NCBI RefSeq assembly: GCF_001874145.1
Contig: NZ_MPCX01000008.1
Span: 81,483-145,482 of the forward strand
Reading direction: 5' to 3'
DNA from: Lacinutrix sp. MedPE-SW
Lineage (GTDB): Bacteria > Bacteroidota > Bacteroidia > Flavobacteriales > Flavobacteriaceae
DNA length: 64,000 nucleotides
Shown one piece after another: positions 1-10,775 of the stretch. The position numbers and the translations under genes are program-made. A model generated the notes under the pieces. That model was not told the origin of the DNA. It saw only the letters and a program-made list of their open reading frames with translations, and did not search any database. The first letter of the stretch is position 1, and every line of letters begins with the position of its first letter.

Positions 1-2670
1 GTTGTTGTATATATTTGAATAGAATACATGACCTGTTCTAAAATCTGCAACAGCACTAAGTTTGAAGCCTTTGTAAGTAAATTCTGTACCGAAATTTAAA
101 ATATAATCTGGAGTTGTTTTACCTAATACTTTTAATCCTGAAGCTACTTGAGGTTCTCCATTAGCATTAACTATAACACGACCTTGATCGTCTCTTTCAT
201 ATGCGCTACCTCTTATTAATGGAAATTCTTCACCTTGTACTGCGTAGATACCAGGAGAGCCAGATCCTAAAATATCTGAATCTTCTGTAATTTTATTAGC
301 TATGGTTTTCTGTGAAGCATACCCAAAGTTTACATTCCATCTAAAATCATCTGTTTTAATTGGTACTAGCCCTAAGTCAACTTCATAGGCTTTAGTTTCT
401 GTTTCACCAACATTAACTCCTGCGCTAAATACACTTGTTGAACTAGATACGGATGCGCTAAGTATTTGGTTTTCATTAGTGTAAAAAGAATAACTACCGT
501 CTAAAGTAATTCTAGGAATACCTCCTTTTTTTAAGAACTCTAAATTTATATTAGCTTCGTAGGTATTAATAAATTCAGGTTCGATATTATTATCAAATGT
601 TGATGAAGGTATTAAAAATGAATTTACACCACTTGGGTAAGGAAATGCTGATGGTCTAAAACCTGTATCATATAAATCGTGAGCATCTAAAGCAGAAATG
701 TTTGCTACTTTTACATAACCACCAGAAATTTTTAATTTATTTAAAGCTTTACTTTTTAATTCAGGAAATGCTTTTGTAGCTATAAATGCTGTACCGGCAG
801 ACCAGTAAAAGAAGCCAATGTCACCAATTTCTCTTCCTGGAGATTGTAATCTACTATCCCATTCTTGACGACCTGTTAAGTTTAAAAATAAATAATCTTT
901 ATAACCTAAATCTACATTTGCAAATATTGCTTGTTGTCTTTGTTTTGTAGCAAAATCTGTATCAACTGTACCTCCAGATATGTTTTCAACAGTATAAAGA
1001 CCTGGTAAAGTTAATTGTCTTCCAAATGCAGTTTGAGATGAAAACTCATAATCTGTAGCATTAAAACCTATTAAAGATTTTAATTCTATATCTTCAGTTA
1101 ATTGATAATTAAAATTTGTAATTAAATCTGTATATAGTCTTCTGTCTCTAGAACTTGTAACTCTTAAAGATGATTGAATGTCTCTTCCATCTCCTGTAAC
1201 TGTGTAAGGTGAAGTATAATCATTATTATACCTGATACCTTTTGAGCTATTAGTAACAATATTGGTTCTAATTAATGTGCTAATGTTGTCATTGAACTTG
1301 TAAGATAATTCACCAGAAAGATCAGATCTAAAGTTTTCTGTATTTGTTCTTTGGTTTTGTGCTACCCAATATGGACTGTTTCCAAAAGCTGTCCAGTGAT
1401 CGCTATTACTACCAGAACTAAATTGTGTTACATCTACATCACTAGGTACTTGAGAGAGTTGGCTATATGCACCTCCAAATAATGTAGTGCCATCACTATC
1501 AAAAATTGCAGAGGTTACTTCTGTATCTTCATTTGTAAATCTAGCATTTCCAGAAATAGACCATTTTCCAAATGTTTTTCCTGCGCTTAAAGCAAAAAAG
1601 TCTTTTTTAAATTCATCTTCTGGAATTAAGCCTTCTGTTTTTCTCTTGTTAGCAGATAAAGAAAAGAAACCTTCGCTATCTCCTCCAGAAAGTGATAATG
1701 TGTTTTGTAATGTTACACCTGTGTTAAAAAAGTCTTTAATATTGTCTTCTTTAAATTCATATGTATTGTATCTAAAGTCTGTTATTGTAGGATAAGGTAA
1801 ACCGGTTGGTTGAATTGAACCATCATATTCTGGTCCCCAAGAGCCTTGATCGAACGCATCTATTTCACCCCAATAACCTTTACCGTATCGATCTTGTAAT
1901 TGCGGTAAAAAAGCAACTTCTTCTAGAGTTACTGTAGAAGATAGGCTAATATTTAATTTTCCTTTTTCTTTAGATCCTTTTTTTGTTGTAACTACAACAA
2001 CTCCATTACCGCCTCGAGAACCATAAAGAGCTGCGCCGTTTGGACCTTTTAAAATGTTTATAGATTCTATGATTTCAGGATCTAAATCAGATAATATACC
2101 AGCGGTTGAAATTACATTATCAATTACAACTAATGCAGAGTTGTCTCCAGAAAGAGATCTGGTACCACGAAGTAATATTTGTGTATCAGGATTAACACCT
2201 GTATTAACAGTATTTATTTGTAATCCTGAAACTTTACCAGCTAAAGCTTGTACTGCATCCGGGTTGTTTGCAGCTACAATTTCATCAGATTTTAAGTTTT
2301 CATAAGCAGTGGTAATCTCATCTGGTTTTCTTTTAATACCAACTGCAGTGACAATAACTTCATCTAATGCTGCTACATCTGGCTCCATAGCGAAACTAAC
2401 TGTGCTATCATCTGTTATAGTGACTTCTTTTGACAAATAGCCAATGAAAGTAAACTCTAATATGTCGCCATTACTTGCGTCAATATTATAGTTACCATCA
2501 AAATCTGTTTGTGTACCATTGCTGGTTCCTTTTAAAACAATATTTACTCCAGGCATTGGTAATCCGGTTTCATCGGTTATTGTGCCGGAAATTGTTTTTT
2601 CTTGTGCGAACGAAAGTTGCACAATAAACGCTAGGAAAAGCGTTAAAATTCCATTAAACTTTGTTTTCAT
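1..2670 (-). CDS. SusC/RagA-family TonB-linked outer-membrane receptor (3' end outside window)
   Basis: The open frame runs from an ATG at 2668-2670 to the left edge with no stop, so about 890 N-terminal residues are present. A signal peptide (residues 1-23, ending SFAQ) is followed by a carboxypeptidase-regulatory-like domain (about 25-100, starting ISGTITDETGLPMPG), a conserved DEVIVTAVG segment (about 103-111) and a plug domain with the family signature ALYGSRGGNGVVVVTTKKG (about 214-232). The rest looks like beta-barrel strands. Such receptors take up glycans or peptides across the outer membrane using TonB energy, normally with a SusD lipoprotein. A SusD gene would be expected downstream, past the left edge, so the substrate cannot be inferred. 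The family call is firm. Confidence 0.95.
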   Translation of the reverse strand, partial: MKTKFNGILTLFLAFIVQLSFAQEKTISGTITDETGLPMPGVNIVLKGTSNGTQTDFDGNYNIDASNGDILEFTFIGYLSKEVTITDDSTVSFAMEPDVAALDEVIVTAVGIKRKPDEITTAYENLKSDEIVAANNPDAVQALAGKVSGLQINTVNTGVNPDTQILLRGTRSLSGDNSALVVIDNVISTAGILSDLDPEIIESINILKGPNGAALYGSRGGNGVVVVTTKKGSKEKGKLNISLSSTVTLEEVAFLPQLQDRYGKGYWGEIDAFDQGSWGPEYDGSIQPTGLPYPTITDFRYNTYEFKEDNIKDFFNTGVTLQNTLSLSGGDSEGFFSLSANKRKTEGLIPEDEFKKDFFALSAGKTFGKWSISGNARFTNEDTEVTSAIFDSDGTTLFGGAYSQLSQVPSDVDVTQFSSGSNSDHWTAFGNSPYWVAQNQRTNTENFRSDLSGELSYKFNDNISTLIRTNIVTNSSKGIRYNNDYTSPYTVTGDGRDIQSSLRVTSSRDRRLYTDLITNFNYQLTEDIELKSLIGFNATDYEFSSQTAFGRQLTLPGLYTVENISGGTVDTDFATKQRQQAIFANVDLGYKDYLFLNLTGRQEWDSRLQSPGREIGDIGFFYWSAGTAFIATKAFPELKSKALNKLKISGGYVKVANISALDAHDLYDTGFRPSAFPYPSGVNSFLIPSSTFDNNIEPEFINTYEANINLEFLKKGGIPRITLDGSYSFYTNENQILSASVSSSTSVFSAGVNVGETETKAYEVDLGLVPIKTDDFRWNVNFGYASQKTIANKITEDSDILGSGSPGIYAVQGEEFPLIRGSAYERDDQGRVIVNANGEPQVASGLKVLGKTTPDYILNFGTEFTYKGFKLSAVADFRTGHVFYSNIYNN

Positions 2671-2782
2671 GTTGATTTTTGATTTGAATTAGTCTTATGC
2701 TAAATTTCTTAATAATTAAGGAGAAAACCTACATTGAAAGAGTTAAAGTTTAATATATTGTTAATGTTTTTTTTGGAAATTG

Positions 2783-4477
2783 CTAGAAAACAGAGGTTAA
2801 GCTCAAGTGTATTTTTGAATTATTCAGCTTAAATTGTTGGTTTTCACTTTTTCCATTGGCGTAATTAAATTTTAATAAACCAGCTTTGGTTGTAACTCCA
2901 AAACCAACACCAAAACTGTAGAGGTTTTCTTTTATATTATCTATTTTGTTATTTAATGTTGCGAAATCTATAATAGTGTGTGCGTAAATAGAATTGCTTA
3001 ATCGATATCTATATTCGGTATTTAAAACTCCGTATTGTGTTGCTAAAAGACTGTTTTCTTGAAAACCTCTTATCGAGTTAATACCACCAAATCTAAATAA
3101 TTCGTTTTCAAGATGGTTTTTTGAGTTTAGTAATGCGCCATTTAATCTTAGAAAAATACTATTGTTTTGGTTTAAATTAAAAATATGATGTAATTCTGAA
3201 ACTATTCTAGTTTGTTTTTCATTAGTGTTATTAAACTGTCTGGACCCAAATCCAAGCTCGACTTTTAAAAGAGATTTTACTGGAAACGTTGTGTTGTCGG
3301 TTTTTCTATTTTCAAAATCATATTTTATGGTATAGAAATTAGCATTATAATCATTTATTTGAGTTGTATTTGTATTCTCTAAAAGATTGTTTGATTCAAT
3401 AGCATCTAAGCCTATAAAAACTCTAGTTTTAGCATTTAGCTGGTAAAATAATTTTGCTTTCTGGTTCACAGTATTAAATGTGCTATCTTGTTTAAAAATA
3501 TTTAGTTCTAATTCTGTTCCAATAGGTGAGCCTAGTATATATGGGAGGTTGATGTTGATTTCAAATTTTTTCTGTTCTAATTCATTCGCTTTATAAAGGA
3601 GTTTTAAGGACTCACCATAGTTGAAATTATTGTTAAGTTGTAAATCTAAATACCCGTTAAACTCTAACTTGTTTGTATTTTCATTTGTGCTAAAACCTAA
3701 ATAGCCATCAAAAGTATTGCTGTTTGCTTTTTCAATATATAGATAAAGTTGTGTGGAGTCTTTAGTAAATAAAACTTCTGGTGGTTTTATTTGGTTAGCA
3801 AAACGTAAATTATTTAATGAGTTTACTTTGTTTTTAATGGCGTCTATGTTAAAAGTCTTAGACGGTTTAATTTTTAAAAATCTTTTTAAATAAGACTTAG
3901 GGAATTTTTCATAGCCCTTAACAATTATTTTGTCTAAGCCTCTTTTAGACTCTCCATTATTAATTATTAATCTTGCAGAAATTATATTTTCATCATTAAT
4001 TTTTATATCAGATAATTTTAACTTGGTAAAAGGGAAGCCTTGATTTGCAATGTCTTTATTTAAAAAGGATAAGGTGTTTTCTACTTCTTCAAAAGGAATA
4101 ACAAAAAAAGAATCAAAAATATTATCTGTAATTAATTTGATTGATTGAGATGTTATTTGGTTTTTTTCAAAATAAATGTGAATGACCTCGTACTTATTTC
4201 CTAAATGTATTTTTGAAAGATGAGTGCTGTCGTTTAATTTAGTTAAAGCAAAAATGCTATTTTCTATGTAACCAGATTTTGTTACTCTATTTTGTAGAGA
4301 ATCTATCTCATTTAAAACACTCTTGTAATCTATATGAGTTTTATTGTAATTTAAATTTTTAATTATTTCGGTTTCCTTATCATTAGATCCAATTATTTCT
4401 AAATTTAAATTTTGAGCAATTAATTCTGAAGAGAATATTAAAAGACTAATAATTAAGATAGGTGTATATTTGTGCAC
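2783..4477 (-). CDS. Omp85/TamA-like outer-membrane protein
   Basis: This 564-residue protein has a signal peptide (about 1-22, ending LIAQ). Residues about 25-250 look like two or three POTRA-type modules (for example KIIVKGYEKFPKSYLKRFLK near 180). A C-terminal barrel of about 300 residues follows, with the typical RFGGINSIRGFQENSL motif, and the protein ends in phenylalanine as barrel proteins do. Length and order resemble TamA or two-partner-secretion transporters rather than the longer BamA. It lies upstream of the SusC gene on the same strand with a 112-base gap. Its cargo is unknown; a role in outer-membrane insertion or export is inferred from family only. Confidence 0.8.
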   Translation of the reverse strand: MHKYTPILIISLLIFSSELIAQNLNLEIIGSNDKETEIIKNLNYNKTHIDYKSVLNEIDSLQNRVTKSGYIENSIFALTKLNDSTHLSKIHLGNKYEVIHIYFEKNQITSQSIKLITDNIFDSFFVIPFEEVENTLSFLNKDIANQGFPFTKLKLSDIKINDENIISARLIINNGESKRGLDKIIVKGYEKFPKSYLKRFLKIKPSKTFNIDAIKNKVNSLNNLRFANQIKPPEVLFTKDSTQLYLYIEKANSNTFDGYLGFSTNENTNKLEFNGYLDLQLNNNFNYGESLKLLYKANELEQKKFEININLPYILGSPIGTELELNIFKQDSTFNTVNQKAKLFYQLNAKTRVFIGLDAIESNNLLENTNTTQINDYNANFYTIKYDFENRKTDNTTFPVKSLLKVELGFGSRQFNNTNEKQTRIVSELHHIFNLNQNNSIFLRLNGALLNSKNHLENELFRFGGINSIRGFQENSLLATQYGVLNTEYRYRLSNSIYAHTIIDFATLNNKIDNIKENLYSFGVGFGVTTKAGLLKFNYANGKSENQQFKLNNSKIHLSLTSVF

Positions 4478-4582
4478 GAATTTTTGTTCTATATAGAGAT
4501 GTAAATCTAACGCAAAAACTTTCCATATAATATAGACTGTAAGATAAATTTAAAAAACTATTGAAAATTAATCTTTTACGGT

Positions 4583-4612
4583 TTGAATTTCAAAAATTAA
4601 TTTCTACCTTTG
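4583..4612 (+). promoter_or_regulatory. Promoter of the str-S10-spc-alpha superoperon
   Basis: A TTG (4583-4585) is followed after 19 bases by TACCTTTG (4605-4612). This matches the Bacteroidota primary-sigma consensus TTG-N19-TAnnTTTG. It sits about 45 bases before rpsL, which has no upstream gene on its strand. Confidence 0.8.
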
Positions 4613-4656
4613 CAGCCCTCTTAGAAGAGGTCAATTAAATTTATATATAAATATAT

Positions 4657-5031
4657 ATGCCAACAATTTCACAATTAGTAAGAAAAGGAAGAGCCAAAAT
4701 AACCAAGAAGAGTAAATCGGCTGCTTTAGATTCTTGTCCGCAAAGACGTGGTGTGTGTACTCGTGTGTATACAACGACACCTAAAAAACCAAACTCAGCA
4801 ATGCGTAAGGTAGCAAGGGTTCGTTTAACAAATGGTAACGAAGTAAACGCATACATTGGTGGAGAAGGTCACAATCTACAAGAGCACTCGATAGTATTGG
4901 TTAGAGGTGGAAGGGTAAAAGATTTACCAGGAGTTAGATACCACATTGTACGTGGAGCATTAGATACCGCAGGTGTTGATGGTCGTACGCAACGTAGATC
5001 TAAATATGGTGCTAAACGCCCTAAAAAGTAA
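4657..5031 (+). CDS. rpsL: 30S ribosomal protein S12
   Basis: S12 lines the decoding centre of the 30S subunit and controls reading accuracy. The 124-residue protein has the conserved [19 protein letters not shown] block and [14 protein letters not shown]. The lysines whose substitution gives streptomycin resistance elsewhere (K43 region and K88) are present, so the allele looks like the sensitive type. It is the first gene of the superoperon and is followed after 23 bases by rpsG. No Shine-Dalgarno sequence precedes it, as is usual here. Confidence 0.99.
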   Translation: MPTISQLVRKGRAKITKKSKSAALDSCPQRRGVCTRVYTTTPKKPNSAMRKVARVRLTNGNEVNAYIGGEGHNLQEHSIVLVRGGRVKDLPGVRYHIVRGALDTAGVDGRTQRRSKYGAKRPKK

Positions 5032-5054
5032 TTTTAAAACTTTAAGAAGAAGAC

Positions 5055-5531
5055 ATGAGAAAAAGAGCAGCGAAAAAAAGACCGCTTTTACCAGATCCAC
5101 GTTTTAACGATCAGTTAGTAACTCGTTTTGTTAACATGATGATGTGGGATGGAAAGAAGTCAGTAGCTTTTAAAGTATTTTACGATGCAATTGATATCGT
5201 AGAGTCTAAGAAAACAGACGAAGAAAAAACAGCATTAGAAGTATGGAAAGATGCTTTATCTAACGTTATGCCTCACGTAGAAGTACGTAGTCGTAGAGTT
5301 GGTGGAGCGACATTTCAAATTCCTAACCCAATACGTGCAGACCGTAAGGTTTCTACAGCTATGAAGTGGCTTATTAGCTTTTCTAGAAAGAGAAACGAAA
5401 AATCTATGGCTCAACGTTTAGCAGCAGAAGTTTTAGCAGCAGCTAAAGAAGAAGGTGCAGCGGTTAAGAAAAGAGTAGATACTCATAAAATGGCTGAAGC
5501 AAATAAAGCATTCTCTCACTTTAGATTTTAA
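5055..5531 (+). CDS. rpsG: 30S ribosomal protein S7
   Basis: S7 nucleates assembly of the 30S head by binding the 3' major domain of 16S rRNA and contacts E-site tRNA. The 158-residue product begins [17 protein letters not shown] and contains [16 protein letters not shown] and [10 protein letters not shown], both standard S7 blocks. It lies between rpsL and fusA, with only six bases before the fusA start, which is the classic str order. Confidence 0.99.
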   Translation: MRKRAAKKRPLLPDPRFNDQLVTRFVNMMMWDGKKSVAFKVFYDAIDIVESKKTDEEKTALEVWKDALSNVMPHVEVRSRRVGGATFQIPNPIRADRKVSTAMKWLISFSRKRNEKSMAQRLAAEVLAAAKEEGAAVKKRVDTHKMAEANKAFSHFRF

Positions 5532-5537
5532 GAAAAA

Positions 5538-7664
5538 ATGGCAAGAGATTTAAAATTCACAAGAAACATAGGAATTGCAGCTCATATTGATGCTGGTAAA
5601 ACAACAACAACAGAGCGTATTCTTTATTATACAGGAGTTTCACATAAAATTGGTGAAGTACATGATGGTGCTGCAACAATGGACTGGATGGAGCAAGAGC
5701 AAGAACGTGGTATCACTATTACTTCTGCAGCTACAACTTGTACATGGCAGTTTCCTTTAGAAAATGCACAACCAACTCCAGAAACAAAAGGGTATCACTT
5801 TAATATTATCGATACTCCTGGTCACGTAGATTTTACTGTTGAAGTAAATAGATCTTTACGTGTATTAGATGGTTTAGTATTTTTATTTAGTGCAGTAGAT
5901 GGTGTTGAGCCACAATCTGAAACTAACTGGAGATTAGCAGATAACTATAAAGTTCCAAGAATTGGTTTCGTTAATAAAATGGACCGTCAAGGATCAAACT
6001 TTTTAGGTGTTTGCCAACAAGTAAAAGATATGTTAAAATCTAACGCGGTGCCAATCGTATTAAACATTGGTGATGAAGCAGATTTTAAAGGTATTATAGA
6101 TTTAGTGAAAAACCGTGCTATTGTATGGCATGATGAAACTCAAGGAGCAACTTTCGATGTTATCGAAATTCCTGAGGATATGAAAGCTGAAGCTCGTAAG
6201 TACCGTGCGCTTTTAATTGAAGAAGTTGCAACTTACGATGAGAACTTACTAGAAAAATTCATGGAAGATGAAGATTCTATCACAGAAGAAGAAGTGCACG
6301 CTGCACTTAGAGCTGCTGTTATGGATATGGCGATTATTCCAATGATATGTGGTTCAGCATTCAAAAACAAAGGTGTACAATTCTTATTAGATGCTGTATG
6401 TCGTTACTTACCTTCTCCAACTGATAAAGAAGGAATTAGAGGTATTAACCCAGTGACAGATGAAGAAGAATTACGTAGACCAGATGTAAAAGAACCATTT
6501 TCAGCTTTAGCATTTAAAATTGCTACAGATCCTTTCGTAGGACGTTTGGCATTCTTTAGAGCTTATTCTGGACGTTTAGATGCAGGTTCTTACATCTTAA
6601 ATAACCGTTCTGGAAAAAAAGAACGTATTTCACGTATCTATCAAATGCACTCTAATAAACAAAATGCTATCGATTTTATTGAAGCAGGAGATATTGGAGC
6701 AGCAGTAGGGTTTAAAGACATTAAGACTGGTGATACTATGTCTGATGAGAAGAATCCTATCGTTTTAGAATCTATGGACTTCCCAGATCCAGTAATTGGT
6801 ATTGCGGTTGAGCCTAAAACTAAAGCAGATGTTGATAAATTAGGTATGGCTTTAGCTAAATTAGCAGAGGAAGATCCAACATTTACAGCAAGAACAGACG
6901 AGTCTTCAGGACAAACAATTATATCAGGAATGGGTGAGTTACACTTAGATATTATTGTAGATCGTTTAAAACGTGAGTTTAAAGTTGAAGTAAATCAAGG
7001 GCAACCTCAAGTTGAGTACAAAGAAGCTATTACTCAAGCTGCAGACCATAGAGAAACTTATAAGAAGCAATCTGGTGGTCGTGGTAAATTTGCTGATATT
7101 GTATTTACAATTGAGCCAGCAGATGAAGGAGTAGTAGGACTTCAGTTTGAATCTATTATTAAAGGTGGTAACGTTCCTAAAGAATTCATCCCGTCTATTG
7201 AAAAAGGATTTAAAATGGCAATGGTAAATGGTCCATTAGCAGGATATGAAGTAGATTCTATGAAAGTAACATTAAAAGATGGATCTTACCATGATGTAGA
7301 TTCAGATCAGTTATCTTTCGAATTAGCAGCTAAATTAGGATTTAAAAATTCAGCAAAGGCAGCTAAAGCAGTTATTATGGAGCCTATTATGAAATTAGAA
7401 GTTATTACTCCTGAAGAGAATATGGGTGATATTGTAGGTGATTTAAACAGAAGAAGAGGTCAAGTAAGTGACATGGGAGATAGAGCTGGTGCAAAAACTG
7501 TAAAAGCAACTGTACCATTATCTGAAATGTTTGGATATGTAACAACATTAAGAACATTATCTTCTGGACGTGCGACATCAACAATGGAATTTTCACACTA
7601 TGCTGAAACACCTTCAAATATATCTGAGGAAGTAATTAAAGCAGCTAAAGGCGTAGAAGCTTAA
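5538..7664 (+). CDS. fusA: Translation elongation factor G
   Basis: EF-G is the GTPase that drives tRNA-mRNA translocation on the ribosome. The 708-residue protein has all nucleotide motifs: G1 AHIDAGKT (15-22), G2 [12 protein letters not shown]3 DTPGHVDF and G4 NKMD. Domains II-V follow, including [10 protein letters not shown] and the C-terminal [20 protein letters not shown]. Length is normal for a bacterial EF-G. It is followed directly by rpsJ. The gene that usually follows in other phyla, tuf, is absent, as is common in this group. Confidence 0.99.
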   Translation: MARDLKFTRNIGIAAHIDAGKTTTTERILYYTGVSHKIGEVHDGAATMDWMEQEQERGITITSAATTCTWQFPLENAQPTPETKGYHFNIIDTPGHVDFTVEVNRSLRVLDGLVFLFSAVDGVEPQSETNWRLADNYKVPRIGFVNKMDRQGSNFLGVCQQVKDMLKSNAVPIVLNIGDEADFKGIIDLVKNRAIVWHDETQGATFDVIEIPEDMKAEARKYRALLIEEVATYDENLLEKFMEDEDSITEEEVHAALRAAVMDMAIIPMICGSAFKNKGVQFLLDAVCRYLPSPTDKEGIRGINPVTDEEELRRPDVKEPFSALAFKIATDPFVGRLAFFRAYSGRLDAGSYILNNRSGKKERISRIYQMHSNKQNAIDFIEAGDIGAAVGFKDIKTGDTMSDEKNPIVLESMDFPDPVIGIAVEPKTKADVDKLGMALAKLAEEDPTFTARTDESSGQTIISGMGELHLDIIVDRLKREFKVEVNQGQPQVEYKEAITQAADHRETYKKQSGGRGKFADIVFTIEPADEGVVGLQFESIIKGGNVPKEFIPSIEKGFKMAMVNGPLAGYEVDSMKVTLKDGSYHDVDSDQLSFELAAKLGFKNSAKAAKAVIMEPIMKLEVITPEENMGDIVGDLNRRRGQVSDMGDRAGAKTVKATVPLSEMFGYVTTLRTLSSGRATSTMEFSHYAETPSNISEEVIKAAKGVEA

Positions 7665-7675
7665 AACTAAAGAAA

Positions 7676-7981
7676 ATGAGTCAAAAAATTAGAATAAAAT
7701 TAAAGTCTTACGATCACAATTTAGTTGACAAGTCTGCTGATAAGATTGTAAAAACAGTAAAGAGTACTGGAGCTGTTGTAACGGGACCAATTCCATTACC
7801 AACACACAAGAAAATTTTCACTGTACTACGTTCACCACACGTAAATAAGAAGTCAAGAGAACAATTTCAATTAAGCTCTTACAAGAGATTATTAGATATT
7901 TACTCTTCATCTTCAAAAACAATTGATGCTCTTATGAAATTAGAGTTACCAAGTGGAGTAGAAGTAGAAATCAAAGTTTAA
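7676..7981 (+). CDS. rpsJ: 30S ribosomal protein S10
   Basis: S10 belongs to the 30S head and, in other bacteria, also links ribosomes to NusG and NusB during transcription. The 101-residue protein has the family blocks [43 protein letters not shown] and a C-terminal SGVEVEIKV. It directly follows fusA, so the str and S10 operons are fused here. A 125-base gap with two hairpins follows before rplC. Confidence 0.99.
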   Translation: MSQKIRIKLKSYDHNLVDKSADKIVKTVKSTGAVVTGPIPLPTHKKIFTVLRSPHVNKKSREQFQLSSYKRLLDIYSSSSKTIDALMKLELPSGVEVEIKV

Positions 7982-7998
7982 GTATAAACTTTACATGT

Positions 7999-8016
7999 CC
8001 TTAACGATGGTTAAGG
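7999..8016 (+). promoter_or_regulatory. Short hairpin after rpsJ
   Basis: CCTTAAC (7999-8005) pairs perfectly with GTTAAGG (8010-8016) around a GATG tetraloop. It precedes the larger terminator-like hairpin at 8037-8067. It could be part of an L4- or L3-responsive leader, but that is inference. Confidence 0.5.
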
Positions 8017-8036
8017 AAAAACGGATAAAAATACAA

Positions 8037-8075
8037 TTCAAGGCTGAAACGTATTTTCAGCCTTGAATGTTTTTT
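8037..8075 (+). terminator. Terminator-like hairpin between rpsJ and rplC
   Basis: A 13-base perfect stem (8037-8049 with 8055-8067) closes a five-base loop and is followed by a T-rich tract at 8068-8075. It looks like an intrinsic terminator or attenuator inside the ribosomal superoperon. No exact TAnnTTTG promoter was found between it and rplC at 8107, so read-through, and possibly regulated read-through, seems needed. Confidence 0.75.
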
Positions 8076-8106
8076 AATAAATAATAACAATAAATAAATA
8101 ATAATT

Positions 8107-8724
8107 ATGTCTGGGTTAATTGGAAAAAAAATCGGTATGACCAGCATTTTCGACGAAAATGGAAAAAACATTCCATGTACAGTAATCGAAGCTGGACCAT
8201 GTATCGTTACCCAAGTCAGAACTGAAGAAGTTGACGGCTATAAAGCTGTTCAATTAGGTTTCGATGACGCGACAGAAAAAAGTGCTACAAAAGCTGACCT
8301 TGGTCATGCTAAAAAAGCAGGAACTTCTGTAAAACGCAAAATCGCCGAATTTCAAGGTTTTGAGGAGGAGTACAAGTTAGGTGATGCAATCACTGTAGAG
8401 CACTTCGCAGAAGGCGAATTTGTAGATGTTTCAGGAACATCAAAAGGTAAAGGATTTCAAGGTGTTGTAAAACGTCATGGTTTCGGTGGTGTAGGTCAAG
8501 CTACTCACGGTCAACATAACCGTTTAAGAGCGCCAGGATCTATTGGAGCTGCATCTTATCCTGCAAGAGTTTTCAAAGGAATGAAAATGGCAGGAAGAAT
8601 GGGTGGAGACACAATTAAAGTTCAAAATTTAAGAGTTTTAAAAGTAGTAACTGAAAAGAATCTACTTGTGGTTAAGGGATGTGTTCCTGGTCACAAAAAC
8701 GCTTATGTAATTATTAGAAAATAA
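8107..8724 (+). CDS. rplC: 50S ribosomal protein L3
   Basis: L3 is an early assembly protein of the 50S subunit whose loop reaches the peptidyl-transferase centre. The 205-residue product begins [19 protein letters not shown] and has the signature [20 protein letters not shown] with the loop glutamine that is methylated in some species. The last base of its stop codon is the first base of the rplD start codon (8724), a sign of coupled translation. Confidence 0.99.
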   Translation: MSGLIGKKIGMTSIFDENGKNIPCTVIEAGPCIVTQVRTEEVDGYKAVQLGFDDATEKSATKADLGHAKKAGTSVKRKIAEFQGFEEEYKLGDAITVEHFAEGEFVDVSGTSKGKGFQGVVKRHGFGGVGQATHGQHNRLRAPGSIGAASYPARVFKGMKMAGRMGGDTIKVQNLRVLKVVTEKNLLVVKGCVPGHKNAYVIIRK

Positions 8725-9353
8725 TGAAAGTAGCAGTTTTAGATATAAACGGAAAAGAAACAGGCAGAAAGGCAGACCTTTCTAGCGATGTTTTTGCTAT
8801 TGAGCCTAATAATCATGCAGTGTATTTGGATGTTAAACAATATTTAGCAAACCAAAGACAAGGTACTCACAAAGCTAAAGAAAGAGCTGAGATTACTGGA
8901 TCAACACGTAAGATTAAAAAGCAAAAAGGAACTGGTACAGCTAGAGCAGGTTCTATTAAGTCTGGTGTTTTTAAAGGTGGTGGACGTATGTTTGGTCCAA
9001 GACCAAGAAACTACAGTTTCAAACTTAATAAAAACTTAAAAAGATTAGCTCGTAAATCAGCTTTCAGTATTAAGGCAAATGAGAAAGCAATTGTTGTTTT
9101 AGAAGACTTCAATTTCGACTCTCCAAAGACTAAAAATTTCACTAATATTTTGAAAGCTTTAGACTTACAAAATAAAAAATCACTCTTCGTGTTGGGTGCG
9201 TCAAATAATAATGTATATTTGTCGTCACGCAATTTAAAAGGCTCTGAGGTAGTAACTGCTTCAGAATTAAGTACTTACAAGATTTTAAATGCAAATCAAG
9301 TGGTGCTTTTAGAAGGAGCTTTAGAAGGAATTGTAACGAATTTAAGTAAATAA
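8724..9353 (+). CDS. rplD: 50S ribosomal protein L4
   Basis: L4 lines the peptide exit tunnel and in gammaproteobacteria is also the autogenous repressor of the S10 operon. The 209-residue protein has the tunnel-loop block [19 protein letters not shown] followed by [15 protein letters not shown]. It overlaps rplC by one base. The hairpins before rplC make local autoregulation conceivable, but no E. coli-type leader is recognisable. Confidence 0.99.
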   Translation: MKVAVLDINGKETGRKADLSSDVFAIEPNNHAVYLDVKQYLANQRQGTHKAKERAEITGSTRKIKKQKGTGTARAGSIKSGVFKGGGRMFGPRPRNYSFKLNKNLKRLARKSAFSIKANEKAIVVLEDFNFDSPKTKNFTNILKALDLQNKKSLFVLGASNNNVYLSSRNLKGSEVVTASELSTYKILNANQVVLLEGALEGIVTNLSK

Positions 9354-9361
9354 GAAACAAA

Positions 9362-9652
9362 ATGAGTATCTTAATTAAACCTATAATCACAGAAAAAGCA
9401 ACTGCAAACAGCGAATTAAACAACTGTTTCAGCTTCTTTGTGAACACTAAGGCGAACAAGGTAGAAATTAAAAAAGCAGTTGAAGCTGCTTATGGAGTTT
9501 CTGTAGAAAAAGTTCGTACTATAAATGTCCGTCCAGATAGAAGTACCAAATACACAAAAACTGGTATTCAACATGGTAAAACTAACGCATTAAAAAAAGC
9601 GATAGTACAACTGGCGGAAGGTGAGATAATTGATTTATACACTAACATGTAA
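9362..9652 (+). CDS. rplW: 50S ribosomal protein L23
   Basis: L23 sits at the exit of the peptide tunnel and is the docking site for trigger factor and the signal recognition particle. The 96-residue protein begins MSILIKPIITEKAT and contains NKVEIKKAVEAAYGVSVEKVRT, typical of the family. It lies between rplD and rplB with gaps of 8 and 10 bases. Confidence 0.99.
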   Translation: MSILIKPIITEKATANSELNNCFSFFVNTKANKVEIKKAVEAAYGVSVEKVRTINVRPDRSTKYTKTGIQHGKTNALKKAIVQLAEGEIIDLYTNM

Positions 9653-9662
9653 TTAAAGACAA

Positions 9663-10487
9663 ATGTCAGTAAGAAAATTAAAACCAATCACACCAGGACA
9701 GCGATTTAGAGTTGTTAATGGATTTGACGCCATTACAACTGATAAGCCGGAGAAAAGTTTATTAGCTCCGAAAAAACGTTCAGGTGGTAGAAACAGTCAA
9801 GGTCGTATGACTATGCGCTACAAAGGTGGTGGTCATAAGAAAAGGTATCGTATTATCGATTTTAAAAGAGCTAAAACAGGAATTCCTGCAGAAGTTGCTT
9901 CAATTCAATACGATCCAAACCGTACAGCGTTCATCGCATTATTAAATTACCAAGATGGTGAGAAAACTTATGTAATTGCTCAAAATGGCTTACAAGTTGG
10001 ACAAACTGTTGTTTCAGGTGATAATGTAGCTCCAGAAATTGGAAATGCAATGCCTTTAGCAAACATACCATTAGGTACAATTATCTCTTGTATAGAGTTG
10101 CGTCCTGGTCAAGGAGCAGTTATGGCTCGTAGTGCAGGTGCTTTTGCTCAATTAATGGCAAGAGATGGTAAATTTGCAACAGTTAAATTACCATCAGGTG
10201 AAACTAGATTAATCTTAGTTACATGTATGGCTACAATTGGAGTAGTATCTAATTCAGATCACCAATTATTAGTTTCAGGTAAAGCAGGTAGATCAAGATG
10301 GTTAGGAAGAAGACCAAGAACTAGACCAGTAGTAATGAACCCGGTTGATCACCCAATGGGAGGTGGTGAAGGTAAATCTGCAGGTGGACATCCACGTTCT
10401 AGAAACGGTATACCAGCTAAAGGATTTAGAACACGTTCTAAAACTAAAGCAAGTAATAAATATATTGTAGAACGTAGAAAAAAATAA
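9663..10487 (+). CDS. rplB: 50S ribosomal protein L2
   Basis: L2 is a core 23S rRNA binder needed for subunit association and peptidyl transfer. The 274-residue product has the RNA-binding [15 protein letters not shown] block near residue 58 and the highly conserved [20 protein letters not shown] segment near 225, which includes the essential histidine. Three bases separate it from rpsS. Confidence 0.99.
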   Translation: MSVRKLKPITPGQRFRVVNGFDAITTDKPEKSLLAPKKRSGGRNSQGRMTMRYKGGGHKKRYRIIDFKRAKTGIPAEVASIQYDPNRTAFIALLNYQDGEKTYVIAQNGLQVGQTVVSGDNVAPEIGNAMPLANIPLGTIISCIELRPGQGAVMARSAGAFAQLMARDGKFATVKLPSGETRLILVTCMATIGVVSNSDHQLLVSGKAGRSRWLGRRPRTRPVVMNPVDHPMGGGEGKSAGGHPRSRNGIPAKGFRTRSKTKASNKYIVERRKK

Positions 10488-10490
10488 GAC

Positions 10491-10769
10491 ATGGCAAGAT
10501 CATTAAAAAAAGGACCTTACGTTCATTATAAATTAGAAAGAAAAGTTGCTGCTAATGTAGAAGCTAACAAAAAAACTGTAATCAAAACTTGGTCAAGAGC
10601 TAGTATGATTACTCCAGATTTTGTTGGGCAAACAATAGCAGTACACAATGGCCGCCAATTTGTACCAGTATATGTTACAGAAAACATGGTAGGTCATAAA
10701 TTAGGAGAATTTTCACCAACACGTTCATTCCGTGGACACGCTGGTGCTAAAAATAAAGGTAAAAAGTAG
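10491..10769 (+). CDS. rpsS: 30S ribosomal protein S19
   Basis: S19 is a 30S head protein that, with S13, contacts A-site tRNA and the 50S subunit. The 92-residue protein starts [16 protein letters not shown] and contains [18 protein letters not shown], both diagnostic. It sits in the normal S10-operon position between rplB and rplV. Confidence 0.99.
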   Translation: MARSLKKGPYVHYKLERKVAANVEANKKTVIKTWSRASMITPDFVGQTIAVHNGRQFVPVYVTENMVGHKLGEFSPTRSFRGHAGAKNKGKK

Positions 10770-10775
10770 TAAGCT

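Noticed and set aside
1487..2305. Plus-strand frames opposite the SusC gene
   Set aside because: The minus-strand receptor frame is continuous here and clearly homologous to SusC; the opposite frames are shadows.
4641..4856. Minus-strand frame opposite rpsL
   Set aside because: It is antisense to a highly conserved gene and has no features of its own.
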